Under the pieces are notes generated by a model. It ran no database searches, was not told where the DNA came from, and worked only from the letters and a program-made list of their open reading frames with translations. The translations under genes were made by a program, and so were the position numbers. A DNA stretch of 64,000 nucleotides, taken from assembly GCA_943735955.1 (NCBI GenBank), contig OX030956.1, positions 729,412 to 793,411 of the forward strand, given 5' to 3'. Within the stretch, counting starts at the first letter, position 1, and every line of letters starts with the position of its first letter. This document shows, piece by piece, positions 48,070 through 60,705 of this stretch. The DNA is from Piscicola geometra (Eukaryota > Annelida > Clitellata > Hirudinida > Piscicolidae).

Positions 48070-50133
48070 ATGCGGAGATTTTTCGAAGACTTCATGGTGG
48101 ATCATGTGTCGGAGATGGTGTTCTTTCTCTTCAAGATAGGCGAGTCGATGCTGGAACCCTCCGTCCGCTTGTACCTCTACGAAGGAGTCTGCTTGAGCCT
48201 GCTGGGCAGCGTCAACGGAAGCGAACAGTGCAGTGCCCAAGAAATCACCGAAGAGAATTACAGCATGCAGAGTTTCATTCAGGACGAGGCTTCCAAGTAC
48301 TTGGTGGCATACAAGATCCTCATGAATGCTCCTGCTCTTTTCTTGGGATTCTTCTGCGGCTCGTGGAGTGACGTCATCGGTCGAAGAATTCCTGTTCTGT
48401 TGTCTCTGATCGCCACAGCTGCTGCTGTTTTATTGTACGCGGTGAGCATGTGGGTGGATCTGACGGGAAGAGGCGTGCCAGCTGTTCCCTTGGTGCTGCT
48501 GGGAGCACTGGTGAGAGGCGGTGTTGGACGCTCTGCTGTTCTGACCATGGCTCTTTACAGTCTGGTGTGCGATCAGACTTCTAAAGTGGGCAGGACCAAG
48601 AAGATTGGAAGGCTTCTCTCAATGTCGTACTTTGGATACTTCCTCGGGTCTCTCACAGCTGCTGGACTCTTGGAGTCGTATGGATTCGATATAATCTTCG
48701 TAATTGTTCTCTGTGTCGACATCGTTGCTATTGTCATCGTTGTCTTATTCATGGAAAAAGACATTAGGGTAAGTGACTCTTTTACTTGATTTAAGTGTTA
48801 ATAAAAGTATTTTGAAATTGTAGAAAAATATTTGCAAAAAAGTATTTCAAATTAAATTAAAATAAAATATTTTTTTGAATAATATCTTTACCAATAATAA
48901 AACTCTTTCCATATTAAATATTTATTGCGCTTGAGATAAGATATTTGTCAATGCGCAATACCGATGCAATGTGATGTTATCTTGTTGTACATAAAACCAT
49001 CAGACGAAAAGTGCGAGTAGTATGAAGAAAAAGACAGAATGTATTGGATTGGATGAAGAAAGTTCAGAAAAAAATGATGGTGGAAAAGAATCTCGTGAGA
49101 GAAAGGAAAGTTGCGTTGAAGAGCAAGAAGATAGAAAAGAAATGGCAGGACGAATGATGCCTTTCAGGATATCTCATGTGATTAGTTCTGTGCAAGTAAG
49201 TCAAGAGTTTTGATGTTGGATGCTGTTTAACACAAAGAATTTTAATTTTTATGTTCATTATTGATTCACTCAAATTTATCAAACACTTCGCAGGTTCTGA
49301 CTCGCAAGAGACAAAGCCACGCAAGACTGCATGTGTTGGTGTTTCTGTTCACGTTGTTTGTCAACCAAACCTGCAGATCTGGTGAATCGGACGTGACTCT
49401 CTTGTTTGCTGAAGTACCTCCCTTGTCATGGAGGAAGTCTATGTACGCATACCTGCTAGCTACAGACTATGCTTTACTGGGTCTCTCAGTCTTGGTTCTT
49501 TTACCCGTTCTGATTCGTTTCTTCAAGTTCACTGACTGCAACTTAATAATTTTGGGCCTATCTTTTCGAATTTTGAGACTGCTCATTTTATCTTTCAGTA
49601 AGTCCACCTTTGAGGTGTTCCTCTCGACCATTCTCGGAGCTCCAAGCGCCCTGATAGTGTCTTGTTGTAAGGCGTCCATTTCGAAGATTGTTGAAGACAA
49701 CGAAAGAGGAAAAGTGTTTGCGCTCATCTCCTGCGCTGAAACCGTCGCGATTCTCACCGGCAGTATTATCTTCGTCAGCGTTTACAACGCTACCAAACAC
49801 TTTTTTTCAGGAAGTGTGTTTGTTTTTGAAGCGCTTTTCTTTGCCTTCATGCTGGCGCTGATTTACATGGTGGGAAGGGACATGAAGGAGGCAGTGCAGT
49901 ACGACGAGATGAACAGCCTGCCAGACCAGAACTTTGAAAAACAAGAAAGCTTGGTTTTGAACTCTCAAACCCCATCAGCAAACGCACAAGCTGATGGTAC
50001 TCTCATAGTGGCGAAAGATGCTCCAAAACTCCAGTGTGACAGTACACAAATGGCGGAAGATCCTAACACTTCACTTCTCAACAAGAACAAGCCTAGTAAC
50101 AACCCCTTCTACAATCCAGAGTTCAATAAATAA
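48070..50133 (+). CDS. SLC46-family MFS transporter (folate/solute carrier type), complete
   Basis: Three exons join in phase 0: 48070-48768 (donor AGGgtaagt), 49004-49195 (acceptor atcag, donor CAAgtaagt), 49294-50133 (acceptor cgcag); 576 residues. SLC46 proteins are proton-coupled or related solute carriers of the major facilitator superfamily; SLC46A1 moves folates, SLC46A3 acts in lysosomes. The N-terminal helix carries an Glu-Pro (GESMLEPSVRLYLY). A glycosylation site (NGS) and Cys lie in the first loop. MFS motif A is GSWSDVIGRRIPVLL (about residues 96-110), followed by helices through VLCVDIVAIVIVVLF. Exon 2 encodes a long charged loop between the two six-helix halves. The second half includes MYAYLLATDYALLGLSVLVL and LGAPSALIVSCCKASISKIV. 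The C-terminal 80 residues are hydrophilic. The substrate cannot be read from the sequence. Confidence 0.88.
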
Positions 50134-50156
50134 GTTTTATTGTAATAAAAAATAAA
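50125..50156 (+). terminator. Polyadenylation signals overlapping and following the SLC46 stop
   Basis: AATAAA occurs at 50125-50130, overlapping the last codons, and again at 50144-50149 and 50151-50156 within 25 nt of the stop. If the latter two are used, the 3' UTR is very short. Confidence 0.45.
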
Positions 50157-51359
50157 AAAGATATGACGATAGAGGCTTATAGATACACTCATTTGCATCT
50201 GAATCGACTGTGTACATCAGTCATACTGCATTTCTTCTTCTTGTTCTGTCTTTTAAGTGTGTTGTTTCCATTTTCCGTGGTTAGTTATATGATAAGCTAT
50301 GAAAGAATTTATAAAAGTAGAAAAAAAGAAAAATCAAAAGATGGCTCACTTTCACAAACCCAAACTTTGAATTATATTTTCATATATAGTTTTAATATAT
50401 TTTATACATCTGCTTAGAAGATTTATTTATCCTAGCATGAATCAAACATTTTGAATAATAAATCTTGCTTGAATTATTCTGAAATTATTCTTTTATCTGC
50501 TTTCATATTTTCAATTTCAAAAAGCATTGAATTTTAAATTGAAAATTTAATCAAAAATTTTGCTGCTCGTACACATATATATTTATTCGAACTTATTTTT
50601 CCTTTTTTAACATTCCGCGTGGTTACAAAAATCGCCCTCGAAACTTGCGTTAAAGTTTTGTCATTCTTAAATTTCAATATATAATCTTAACATTTCATCT
50701 TCATAACTTTATATAACAGACTTTTAATCAACATAAAAATACTTCATTTATCTTTAGACAAGTTCTCATTGGTATTTGTAGTTTAATTTGTGTTGCGCGT
50801 CAGCTATAATCTTTGAATATCGTCCGACTTTCACATGAACTCCGCTACAATTCTCATGATACAATCCTTTAAAATAAATTGACTTCATAAAAAATTTTCT
50901 CAAAATTTTGCTGTTTTGAATTCAAATAAAACAAAAAACCTTCAAGATCTAAATGTCTTCACTCAAATCAATTTTTCGAAAAAAAGATTTTTTTAAATCG
51001 TTTTTTAATTTTTATTTTTAAAAAATTATGTTGAAAAAAAAGTAAAAATTTAAATACTATTTTATTAGGCTCTTGAAGCCGCATATTAGCTTTATCAATA
51101 AAACAAATAATAAATTATACAGGGTCTGATGCATGGGCTACAAGTAACCTTAATTATGGTTCTGTCATGCTTGCGCCCTGGAGAGGTCACTCCAGCTCCG
51201 TTGAAAGCATTGAAAACACATGGAAAGTAGCAGTTACAGTCATAAGTCCAATCTTTCAATGAAGCATGGCTTCATATGGTGCCAGAGGTTGCTTTTGACG
51301 GTGGGAGAGATGTCTCATTTACAACAGTTGTTAATCAGTACTGATGACTTCTCACTAGT
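50157..51359. other. Intergenic AT-rich DNA
   Basis: No recognisable gene. A hydrophobic 84-codon frame at 50163-50417 lies just after the SLC46 stop but has no family signature and is probably chance. Confidence 0.4.
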
Positions 51360-51980
51360 TGCGGAACTAAACTAGGCTATAACCAAGTATGTGGAACAGC
51401 AACATGTTGACAATAAGAGTCAAGGTAGCTGTATACAAGACTTGTGTTTTGAGCACTTTCTTTTATGCAAATGATCTCGGACACTGCGTATTTCAGGAAA
51501 AGTTTAGCGCTTTCCATATGCGCTCTTTTCGAATCTTTCGGAGAGCTCGTTACAAACAACGAAGGGCTGGCCAGGGCAGCCATTTTTAGCATGACCACTC
51601 TCTTCCGTCAAAGACGTCTCCGATGGCTGGAGCATGCACGTCGGATGGATGACGGATGACTTCCAAAAGAACGTTCTAGTCGACGAGCTTGCTTCAAGTT
51701 GGAAAACAACTGGTAGGCGATACCTCTTCTAGAAAGAAGTCTCCAGGGATCAACTTCAGCACTTCGGAATCACTTGCTCAAGATAGATGCAACTGGAGAC
51801 GGTGGTGCTAGAAGGGAGAGAAGCCAAGATTTTCCAGTTTGTCAGTGACAAGCGTTCACGCAGATGAAACAACCAGCAGCAGCCAGCAGTCGAATCGAGT
51901 GTTGTGTGTTCAACCTGTGGCAAAGGCTGTCACTTTAGAGCGGGTTTGTATTGCCACAGTATACACTTTAAAAAAAGAAA
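51360..51980 (+). pseudogene. Non-LTR retrotransposon (LINE) 3' remnant
   Basis: Frames at 51389-51660 encode LTIRVKVAVYKTCVLSTFFY, then HMRSFRIF and, in another frame, LFRQRRLRWLEHARRMDDG. These match the segment just after the reverse transcriptase domain in many non-LTR elements (KVAVYK.CVLST.LYG, then RRLRWLGH..RMDD). Farther on (about 51890-51960) CVQPVAKAVTLERVCI resembles a frameshifted Cys-His zinc finger found at the end of such elements. Several frameshifts and stops show it is an old, dead, 5'-truncated copy. Confidence 0.75.
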
Positions 51981-52609
51981 GCAAATTTAGTTTATTTTTC
52001 TTTTCTTGCTCTTCGATATATAGATGTTTCAATTTTTTTTAAAATAAATATGAATTTAACTTTTTTCCCATTTTTTAATAACTTCTATGGTTTTATTCAG
52101 AACTTTTTATTACAGAAATTGCGTCTAAAGAGTTTAGACTAAACCTTAAATGGTATTTTTTTAAACTGATGTTTATATTTTTTGATATCGCCGCCTTAAA
52201 GATCATATGAGAAAGAAAAACAAAGCTAACATGGTATATCTGATCAATAAGCTACGTATCTGTTTCATGCACATTTTATTCGGTCATATAATCTATAAGC
52301 TGGGATTTATTTGAGTGCTTCTGTAGAAGTCGAACTAAAAAAACCGATCATTTTAGGCAACATTCTTCTGTCTATCTTTTGTAACTTATAAAACTTCAAT
52401 ATTTTTCAAGGCACTGCATTCACTCTTTCTATCTCTTTCACCAGATCCCTTCTATCGACGAGCATCAGCATTACAGAATAATCGTTTCAAAAGCCCTAAT
52501 TCTGCCTTGATTGCACAAGCCATTATTCCAACACTGTAATTTGTCCCTTACGCCCTTTGCTCTGGTCTTAACGTGTTGCTTTCTGGATATACCTTCAATT
52601 CAAAATGTC

Positions 52610-52690
52610 AATATCAATCAATCAATCACTAATAATTTATATAGCGCCCTTTACTAAGCGAACAAAAGCGCAATAATCTTTATTCTAGTG
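52610..52690. repeat. TATATAGCGCCCTTTAC-type repeat fragment
   Basis: A CAATCAATCAATCA run is followed by TTTATATAGCGCCCTTTAC and AAAAGCGCAA. Motifs of this form recur as repeat tails in many marine invertebrate genomes; that parallel is from memory and unchecked. Only one copy is seen here. Confidence 0.4.
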
Positions 52691-52749
52691 TGTGTGTTAG
52701 ATATATGAATTTAAAAGATAAAAATTTTTGAAAAAAATATTATACCATA

Positions 52750-53855
52750 TAGAGACCGACCGAAATTCGGTTCGGTTTCGGTTTCGGCGCCGAAATTGCC
52801 AATATTCTTAGTTTCGGCAATTTTTCGGTTTCGGCCGAATCTAATTTTACAATTTCGGCAATTTTTCGGTTTCGGCCGAAAATAATTTTGTAATTTCGGC
52901 TCAATTTCGGTTTCGGCCGAAATGGATCTCATATTTACCGAAAAACCGAAATCTTTATTTATTTATGTAGTTTATCTGATATATCTGTATCCTCAATCGA
53001 ACTATTAAGTTCGGGTTCGATTCTCTATTAGATATCTATTAGTTATCGTGGTTGATTGATTTATGGGTGTCATCCTACCAATTAATCGAATAACATATAC
53101 AAGCATCGGGAACAACGAACATGTAATTGAAATTTAAGTAAATTGGCATACGTTCAATGATGATATTTAATAAATTTTTTTACGCAAATTCTATTTCTTA
53201 AAACATTTGTTTAAAAAAATGTTATTGTCAAAAGTAAGTATTTGTATATCCTCAATCGAACTCGAATTATTAAGTTTGGGTTTGATTCTCATCTCTATTA
53301 GATATCTTTTAGATATCGTGGTTAATTGATTTATTGGTGACATAAGACTAATTGTTCGAATAACATATACAAGCATGTGGAATTCTAGATATCCATTCTT
53401 TGAAAAACACTATATATAAGTCGAAAGAACGAGAAGATTTGGCTTCGACTAATTAATTCAAAAATAAATTGTGAAAATGTCGTTGAATTCTATTTGGAAG
53501 TTTTTTACAAAATGTCAGTCTGACCAAAGCAAAGCCTGTCAACAACAACAAATTTTTTTTGTTGAAAAACTTTTATTTTTTGGCCTAAAATCTACGCTTG
53601 TTTGGATTTACTTATTAAACTGGCATTGTCATCGTTAAATACTATTTTTTCATTTTTAATAAAATTGGAAAAAATTTCGGTTTCGGCTTCGGTTTCGGCC
53701 GAAAAATTGATTACAATTTCGGTTGAATTTCGGTTTCGGCCGAAAATTGATATTCAATTTCGGCTTAATTTCGGTTTCGGCCGAAAATGGGATTTTAATT
53801 TCGGCCCAATTTCGGTTTCGGCCGAAATAAAAATATCTGTTTCGGTCGGTCTCTA
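52750..53855. mobile_element. hAT-like non-autonomous element with TTTCGGTTTCGG arrays, 1,106 bp
   Basis: Perfect 16-bp terminal inverted repeats (TAGAGACCGACCGAAA) and a perfect 8-bp target duplication ATACCATA (52742-52749 and 53856-53863). Subterminal arrays of TTTCGGTTTCGGCCGAAA at both ends contain GGCCGAAA/TTTCGGCC palindromes. The interior has a direct repeat of about 140 bp (52,975-53,110 and 53,238-53,385, sharing ATATCCTCAATCGAACT and ATAACATATACAAGCAT). No coding domain. Arg/Asn-rich frames across the arrays are artefacts. The ends share TAGAG and GACC/TCGG character with the hAT copy nested in Merlin. Confidence 0.88.
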
Positions 53856-53863
53856 ATACCATA

Positions 53864-55434
53864 TTACATTTATTTAAAAAGTGGAAAAGATTCACCCACA
53901 AACACATTTTTAATTCGTTCAGTTTTCATATCATGCATATTATGACAAATAAATTATTTTTGTGCAGATAATATTTATTATTTTTATATGAAATCTCTTC
54001 AAACTTAAGTATGCAAATTTTAGTTTTACAAAATGTTTCTTTGCATATGAATTTTAGATGTATAGCACAACTGAATGCCAACTGAAATTGTGTTTTTAGA
54101 CGAATTCTTTCAAAAATACTCTTAGATCAAATGTTATAATTAATATTTTTATGTTAAAGTTCATAAACTTTAGCATGCTAATAAAAAAAAGTGTTCAAGA
54201 TATATGCAAAAATAATTATATGAAAAAAACTTTGAAAATGTTTACAGTAACAATGAGAATTGCTATTATTATTAATGTCATAATAAAAGTAATCACAAGT
54301 TTTTAAGCAGTTTTTTTAAATATTTATTTATTAAGTCACATATTTTTTATGCTTTTAGGCAGTAATGAAAGAATTTTAAAAAAATATAAAACAGCAAAGA
54401 TGAATTCTCATTAAGATCAAATCTTTTTTCCAATTAAAAATAGAACCTTGACATTTTGACTGAACAATTAAGCAAAAGTGTTTTTGGCTATTGAATTGCT
54501 TTTGAATGTGAAGAATGGAAATTATACCATTCGTTTTGACCTGTAGCCAAGGATCTCATATTGATTTTTAAAATCAATATAGGATTATTTATATGGGAAT
54601 TAATGTGTAAGGTAAATTTTTTTTATTATATCTTTATTATTATTGTTATTATTACATTTTTCAAAGTAATGTAACATGATGGTGTTATTTTAATGGGATA
54701 TGGGCGTACGACTTGTTTGCGTCCATTATTTTTATTTCATGTTATTTTAAATATAAATAAAAGCATTTGTATGTACGTTTATTCAAAGCAAAAAATTTAG
54801 TTTAACGAATTTGTTTGGCAAGACGTGCTTTGAGAATACGTGTGGAAGAATTAGTGTGAATGGGTGTGTGTGTGTGTGTGTGTGTGTGTTTGTGTGTGTG
54901 CGTGTGTGTATGTATTGACCAAATTATAAAATAAAATGTTCATGAACAAAATTTAAAAACAATAAATGTTACTTTTTTAAGCTATCATACTAGATATTCA
55001 AAAAAAATTTTAAGAAAGATCTTATTCTCAATCATGGCAAAAATCTTGGCAAGTCAACTAGCTGAGGAATTTTAAAAAATTACGATATTTTTCAGTTTAA
55101 ACTTGGATTTTTAAAATCAAATTTCTCAACATGAACGATTTTACCAATAGTTCAGAGCAAAAACCGGTGTTAAAAAATAATGTATTTTTAAAATGGAAAG
55201 CGATAAAAAAGTTGGTATCATTTTGTTTAGTGGAAATTTAAAAAGCGGATTTAACTTTCTATCTTTCAATTTGTTTTCGGTAAAGACCGACGGGTTTCGC
55301 CATGACTGTATTCTACTTATAGGTTAGTTCTACAAATGTTGTTTGAAGTATTCATGAAATAAAAACCTAGCAAAATAAGTTCTAAACGTAAGAATTAATC
55401 AATAAATCTATTGATTTATCTTTTAAACAATCGC
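53864..55434. other. Intergenic AT-rich DNA with a (TG)n microsatellite
   Basis: No gene recognised. A TG-repeat with a few changes lies at about 54863-54908. It should contain the 3' UTR of the minus-strand DUF288 gene near 55.4 kb. Confidence 0.45.
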
Positions 55435-58259
55435 TCAATTTAGGATATCACAAATACACCTGATGTTGATGTTACTGCATGCATGATTATAGTAAAAATC
55501 AGCAAATGGCTTATCTCCCGAGTGCTTTGAGTACACCAAATTGTCATCAGAGTAAGCAGCAGTGTAGAAAAAGACTAAAAAATAAGTGATGTCTTTTAAA
55601 ACATCTTCCAAGAAGGTTTCAATCTGGTAGAAAATTTCTAATTTCAATTTTGGAAGATAGACAGGAAACTCGGTGATGAGATATAGGTCCTTAGCGTTTT
55701 TATCTTTAAATTTTTCGCTGATCTTTTCAAGTCCTTTCAGTATTTTCACCTTTATCGGTTCGAAGTCTTTATTATTGATTTTAGTTATTCTGTTTTTGAG
55801 TTGTTCTGTTTTGTTTTTATTCAGTGAAAAGCAGCCATTCATCCTACATTTTTTTCTGTCCATATACAAATCCTCGAGTTTAGGCAGCCAGGCATGAGTG
55901 TTTGAGCCTTCTACTGGAATTTTTGTTTCCACATTCAACATCATATGTTCCGTCATGAAAAAATATCCTTTAACATTGTAATCCATCTTTGAGGCAGCCG
56001 CCATGCACGAAATATGTGTCAGTGTATATTTCTCAAACAGGACTATCGATGACTTCCACTCGTCTAGAAACATTTGCAAGGGCTTTTCTTCGGAGCAAAA
56101 AAGAATATGATCAAAATACATTTTGTAATAAGCAAGGAAAAACTTAATTGAGCTTTCAATGTCGCTGAATACAGTGACGACCAGCAAGAACTGAGAAAGA
56201 GGCTTAGGTGTTTGCTGAAGTGATTCCAAGTACTTTCCATATTCGTTTCCACAAAGCGATTTGTAATAGGCAATGGCACTATGTTTGTTAGAAACGAATT
56301 CTGGCAAGGTCATGCGTGGGTCATGAGGCATGGTGGTCAATTGCTCATTAGGAAAAAAGACTACTTCGTGCCTAGGTCCTTTCAAACACTCATCTACCTT
56401 CTCATTGATAGAAAGCTTTAAGAGAGAAGGGTCGATCTCTTCAAGGTCTTCCACCCAGGCCTCAAACAATTTATAATCTTCTTCTTTGAAAATGCCTGTT
56501 TTGACGATAACTCTCGTCAACTGTAGAATGCAAGTAGCAAAAACCTTTGAAGTACACTGCCAATCGTCCACGATGTATCTCAAGATATCAGTTTCCATGT
56601 AGACTTCTATCTCTTTATTGAAGTCTTTCAAGAGATTGTGTTTTGACCTCAATTGGTAGAAAGAGGCGGGACCAAAGGCTAGTTTTTGTCCGACTAAAGA
56701 CATAAGTCTTTCGGCCCAATAGGCCCTGAAGATGTCAGTAGCGCGGTCTGAAACTGTGATCGGAAGCACCATGGACCAGAAGGCGGATCTACGAAACAAA
56801 GTGTTTTGGCAATTATAAGGCGTGTAGGTTCTCGATGGATAGATGAAGAGAGGTGCTTTTTCATCAAAGTGCATGTCGATTCTTTCCAGGGGGAATCTTC
56901 TGGTAAGTCGATAGATGGCGTCGATGTCAGGGTCTCCGTTCACTAGGCTCTGCACTACTGATGGGTCTCGTGTAGGGCACAGAATGTACGAAGAGGTCAC
57001 CGGGAAGCCTATCTTTTCCAAAGGGTAACCTTTAATTGTTAAATTTATTCGTATAACTTGTGGGTTTTGTGAATCATTCTATAAAATTAGTTTAAAATGT
57101 GTTTGTTAATTTAATTGTTATTTTAAAGTTTAGTTTAATTTTGAAGATTGAATTTTATAATATCCATCTTCTAATCTTGCAACCTCTAGGCCATGTGGAA
57201 GACTGGCCAAAGTGCACGTGTGGGTTGTAGATGTTGTCGTTGTGTTTAAGGACCAGACGGTATGGAACCTCTTGCGTGTATGAACTGAGATTTCCTATGG
57301 GTGCGTTGTCGTCATCGGTCTCGTATATCAACTCAGCTCCATGCTATATAGAAATATTTAATCTTAAAAGATGGATTTTTGTATTTTTTATCAAGTCAAA
57401 ACTAATCGAATTGATTTCAAAAAACTATTTTCATATAATAATTTTGACGTCCAGATTAACGATAAAATTTTGATTTTTGTATAAAAACATACCTGGATGG
57501 CATACAGATACCCAAGAGCTTTTCTAGCAAAACTGTTCCATGGAATGTGCTTGAGTAGTCGGTAGCCTAGTTTTTCTTGATCATCCACGCCCAAGTAGAT
57601 CACGTTAGGCCAGCTGTGGAAAATTGGAGATCTTTTTATATTAACAAAAATTAACTTTTTGGCTTTTAAATATTAAAAATTAAATTAATAGTGACATAAT
57701 TTTAAACAAAATGAAACTTTTACTTTTAAAGCTATTAATTCGAAACTTTAAAAAAACCTCCAATCAACAGGTGTCTTTTTGTCACCAACCACTACGACTT
57801 TCCACTCTTTCATTTCACTCATCATCTTGATGGGCTTTGTGGGTGCAAATATCGACGTCACAACTACCCATTTTTTCGCTGTGATATTCTTTGAAAGGCT
57901 TGAAGCTTCGTGGCTTTGTTTGAAATCGTTTCCGGTGAGCTTGTTTCCAACATACTTTGTGTCGTAAAGTTTTATAAAATGATAATCACTCATAGCTAAT
58001 TTTAGAAACTTTTACTTAAAAGGTTAATAAAGCAATTATTTCAAAAAGATTGAAAAATTATTTCAAAAACATCTATTTTATTTCTACGATACGATATAAT
58101 AACTTTAAAAAGTTTAAGTTAATTCACTAACATTGATGTATTCATTAGAATGAGCATGTTTGATAACGTAAACGAGAAGAGGCACTCCTAATCCTAGAGA
58201 CAAGATTAAAGAGATAATAATCTTTCTTGAGAATGGATTATTTTGCTCGATCTTGTTCA
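55435..58259 (-). CDS. DUF288/STELLO-like type II membrane protein (5' end uncertain)
   Basis: Five exons join in phase on the minus strand: 58128-58259, 57758-57995, 57493-57613, 57184-57343, 55435-57029; about 748 codons. Proteins with DUF288 include plant STELLO, Golgi glycosyltransferase-like proteins, and poorly studied animal members. The first seen exon encodes a single membrane anchor (KIIISLILSLGLGVPLLVYV) followed by NVT, suggesting a type II Golgi protein. The N-terminal globular part has WVVVTSIFAPTKPIKMM, then VIYLGVDDQEKLGYRLLKHI and the acidic ETDDDNAP, which may act as a DXD-type metal site. The long last exon has FPLERIDM, YTPYNCQNTLFRRSAFW and LPITVSDRATDIFRAYWAER, which are DUF288 hallmarks. 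The first exon starts with TG, so the start codon may be split by an intron (A then TG) or lie in an upstream exon. Substrate unknown. Confidence 0.82.
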
Positions 58260-60705
58260 CTGAAAAGTATTATTAGACAGCTATTGATTTGAAATTTAAA
58301 ATAAATATGTAAAAAATTATTTAAAAAATTCTTATTGATTGTCTAATTTTAAAGACATTTGAAAATATAAACTAATATTAGTTTATTATTAGAAAATATT
58401 AGTTTTGGATTGAACCTACTAATTAATTTATAATCCATCTTTTGTTTCCTGTTTGAGTCCTTATTGTGTTAGAGTCCTTGAAAGAAAGTTAAAAATAATA
58501 ATTCTTACTGTAACTGTGAATGTATATTTTAAAGGCGTAAGTAAATGAAAAGAGACACTAAAAAGTTACACAAGGGGAAAGAAGAATGATAAAGAAAAAT
58601 TGAAATAGAAAAATTTATTTACAAAGTTTTTTCTAGTGAATAAAAAAAAGGTTAAAAATCTAACTTTCTGTATTTTTTTCAATTTCTGAAGATATTTTTG
58701 AGATAAAAATTTGTTTTGTTTTCAAGTTTTTAGTGTTTTGAGTTTTACTCAAATCCTATGTGGACGCATCTAAATTTGAAATCGATTATTCCCTCTCCTT
58801 TCTGCTATTATATAAAAATATACTTCAAAATGTGGAAATAAATAAGAAAAATCTTTTGATTTTCCAATTATTCTTTGAAAATTAACATTTTTTTATTATT
58901 TATTGTCTGAGATGTTGATCAATTAAATATTTTTTCCAATTTTGGCAGTGGCAACGTTGGTTTTTTTTTAAATTTGAAATCGATGATTTCCTCTTCTGCT
59001 ATAACATAAAAATATACATTAAATTTTTGTTTACAAAACTCTATTCAATTTTTTGAGTTTTAGTGTGCTCTAGCAAATTTAATAAAATAAATATAATCTT
59101 GAGTAGATTTAATAATTTTTTCAGATATATTTTAACTATTCGTACTCGTATTCGGCGAAGTTTTCTATCCAGTTATTCTCATAATATAGGCTAATATTAA
59201 ATTTGAATAGAGTGAGTAGAATGTTTTAGGAAAACAATAAAGTTTTATAAATATATTTGATAATTTAAATTGCTCGAAAAAAATTATTAATGATTTCTCA
59301 ATAATTTATCACTAAGATTTCATGATTTTTTATTATTTGATCACTTATCTGTAAATTTTTGAAAATCCATTATAAAAAAGTGTATTTTATAAAATCGAAT
59401 ATATCGATAAAATAAATATGTATTGTTTGAAGAAATTTTAAATTTCTTCAGACAAATTATATTAAAGTTCGATCGAATTTAAAAAGTTTAGATAAATATA
59501 AAACTAACCAAGAATTCATACGCAAGAAGTATTTCCTAATTAAGAATCTTCAGTCGAAAAACTACTGTTAACTTAACAGTTAAGGCTTGAAAAAAGAAAA
59601 AAATGCAACTTGGCGAAGTACTCGAACCAATTATTAAAACAATAATAAATCATCCATCTCCTAGAATCAATAATGCCTTACGCACTAAGTCTTTGATCAA
59701 TATTTACTAACAAGAAAGTAAATTCAGAAGCTTACATTAGTTTTGGAGTTCCTGGAGATGAGAATAATTTTGCCTTAGGTTCGACTGTTTTTTTTAGTTA
59801 TCAAGAAATGTTTGATTAAATATCGAGATATTATTATGCAATAAATTGGTTATTTTTTACGTTGCATGTTGGCGATCACGAACCAAATATTGAATCCCAT
59901 TTGGCAGGTAGATACAAAGCCAGCTTTACAATACATAAAGTTTCACCTGAGCGTTTAGGTGTTTAGCTTACCAATCGATTCAATGAAGTTACTACATTAT
60001 ATAAAATCAAAAAAAAATTTTAAATGTTGGATTTTTTTATTTTTGACTTTTTAGAATAGTAAACTTTTAAAGTGTATATGAAAAAGCTTTGTTATGTTTT
60101 GTTCAAAGTGCTTAATTGAAAATGAAAAATATTTAATTTAATTTAATGACGTTTAAGAAAAAATAAAATATCTTTCTATTTTTAAGTTATTAAAATAATA
60201 AAATGCAAATTTATTTAATTTCAAGTTCGAACTACAATGAAAATATTTCAAATAAAGGAAATAACATCACTTAAAAATTAATTATAAAATTGTGTAGTAT
60301 TAATCTTGACTCTTTTTTAAAAGTTTACTTTTGGTGTTCAATAGTTAGCACTAAAAGATTAGTAATTGGTTATGATTAAGTTTTAGATTGACAGTTTACT
60401 AAATTTAGGGAATCTGCATTTTTATAATGTTTATAATTATATTCAATTGTTAAATATGTAATTAATAAAAAGGTTTCAACCACCATGACCACAAAGGTTT
60501 CACATAACCTGGAAGAAGGTGCATATTATCAAATTTCATATTATTAAGTTTTACTAATTTTTGAATTTTCTTTTTAAATTTTTTTTATTAATTTGTATAC
60601 TTTTCATCTATTTTTTAGCTTTTAAAATCTTGTAAATTCACAACAAACTTTACAATTAACAGTTTAAACTTTAAACAAAATATAATTTTCTATTTTTACT
60701 AAAAG
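58260..60705. other. AT-rich region between divergent genes
   Basis: Lies between the 5' ends of the minus-strand DUF288 gene and the plus-strand MSK gene, so it should hold promoters and first exons of both. No coding exon could be recognised in it. It is very AT-rich with no distinct repeat. Confidence 0.45.

Noticed and set aside
53602..53907. Frames rich in FRFRPK / RNRNW repeats
   Set aside because: Result of the TTTCGG array in the second hAT-like element.
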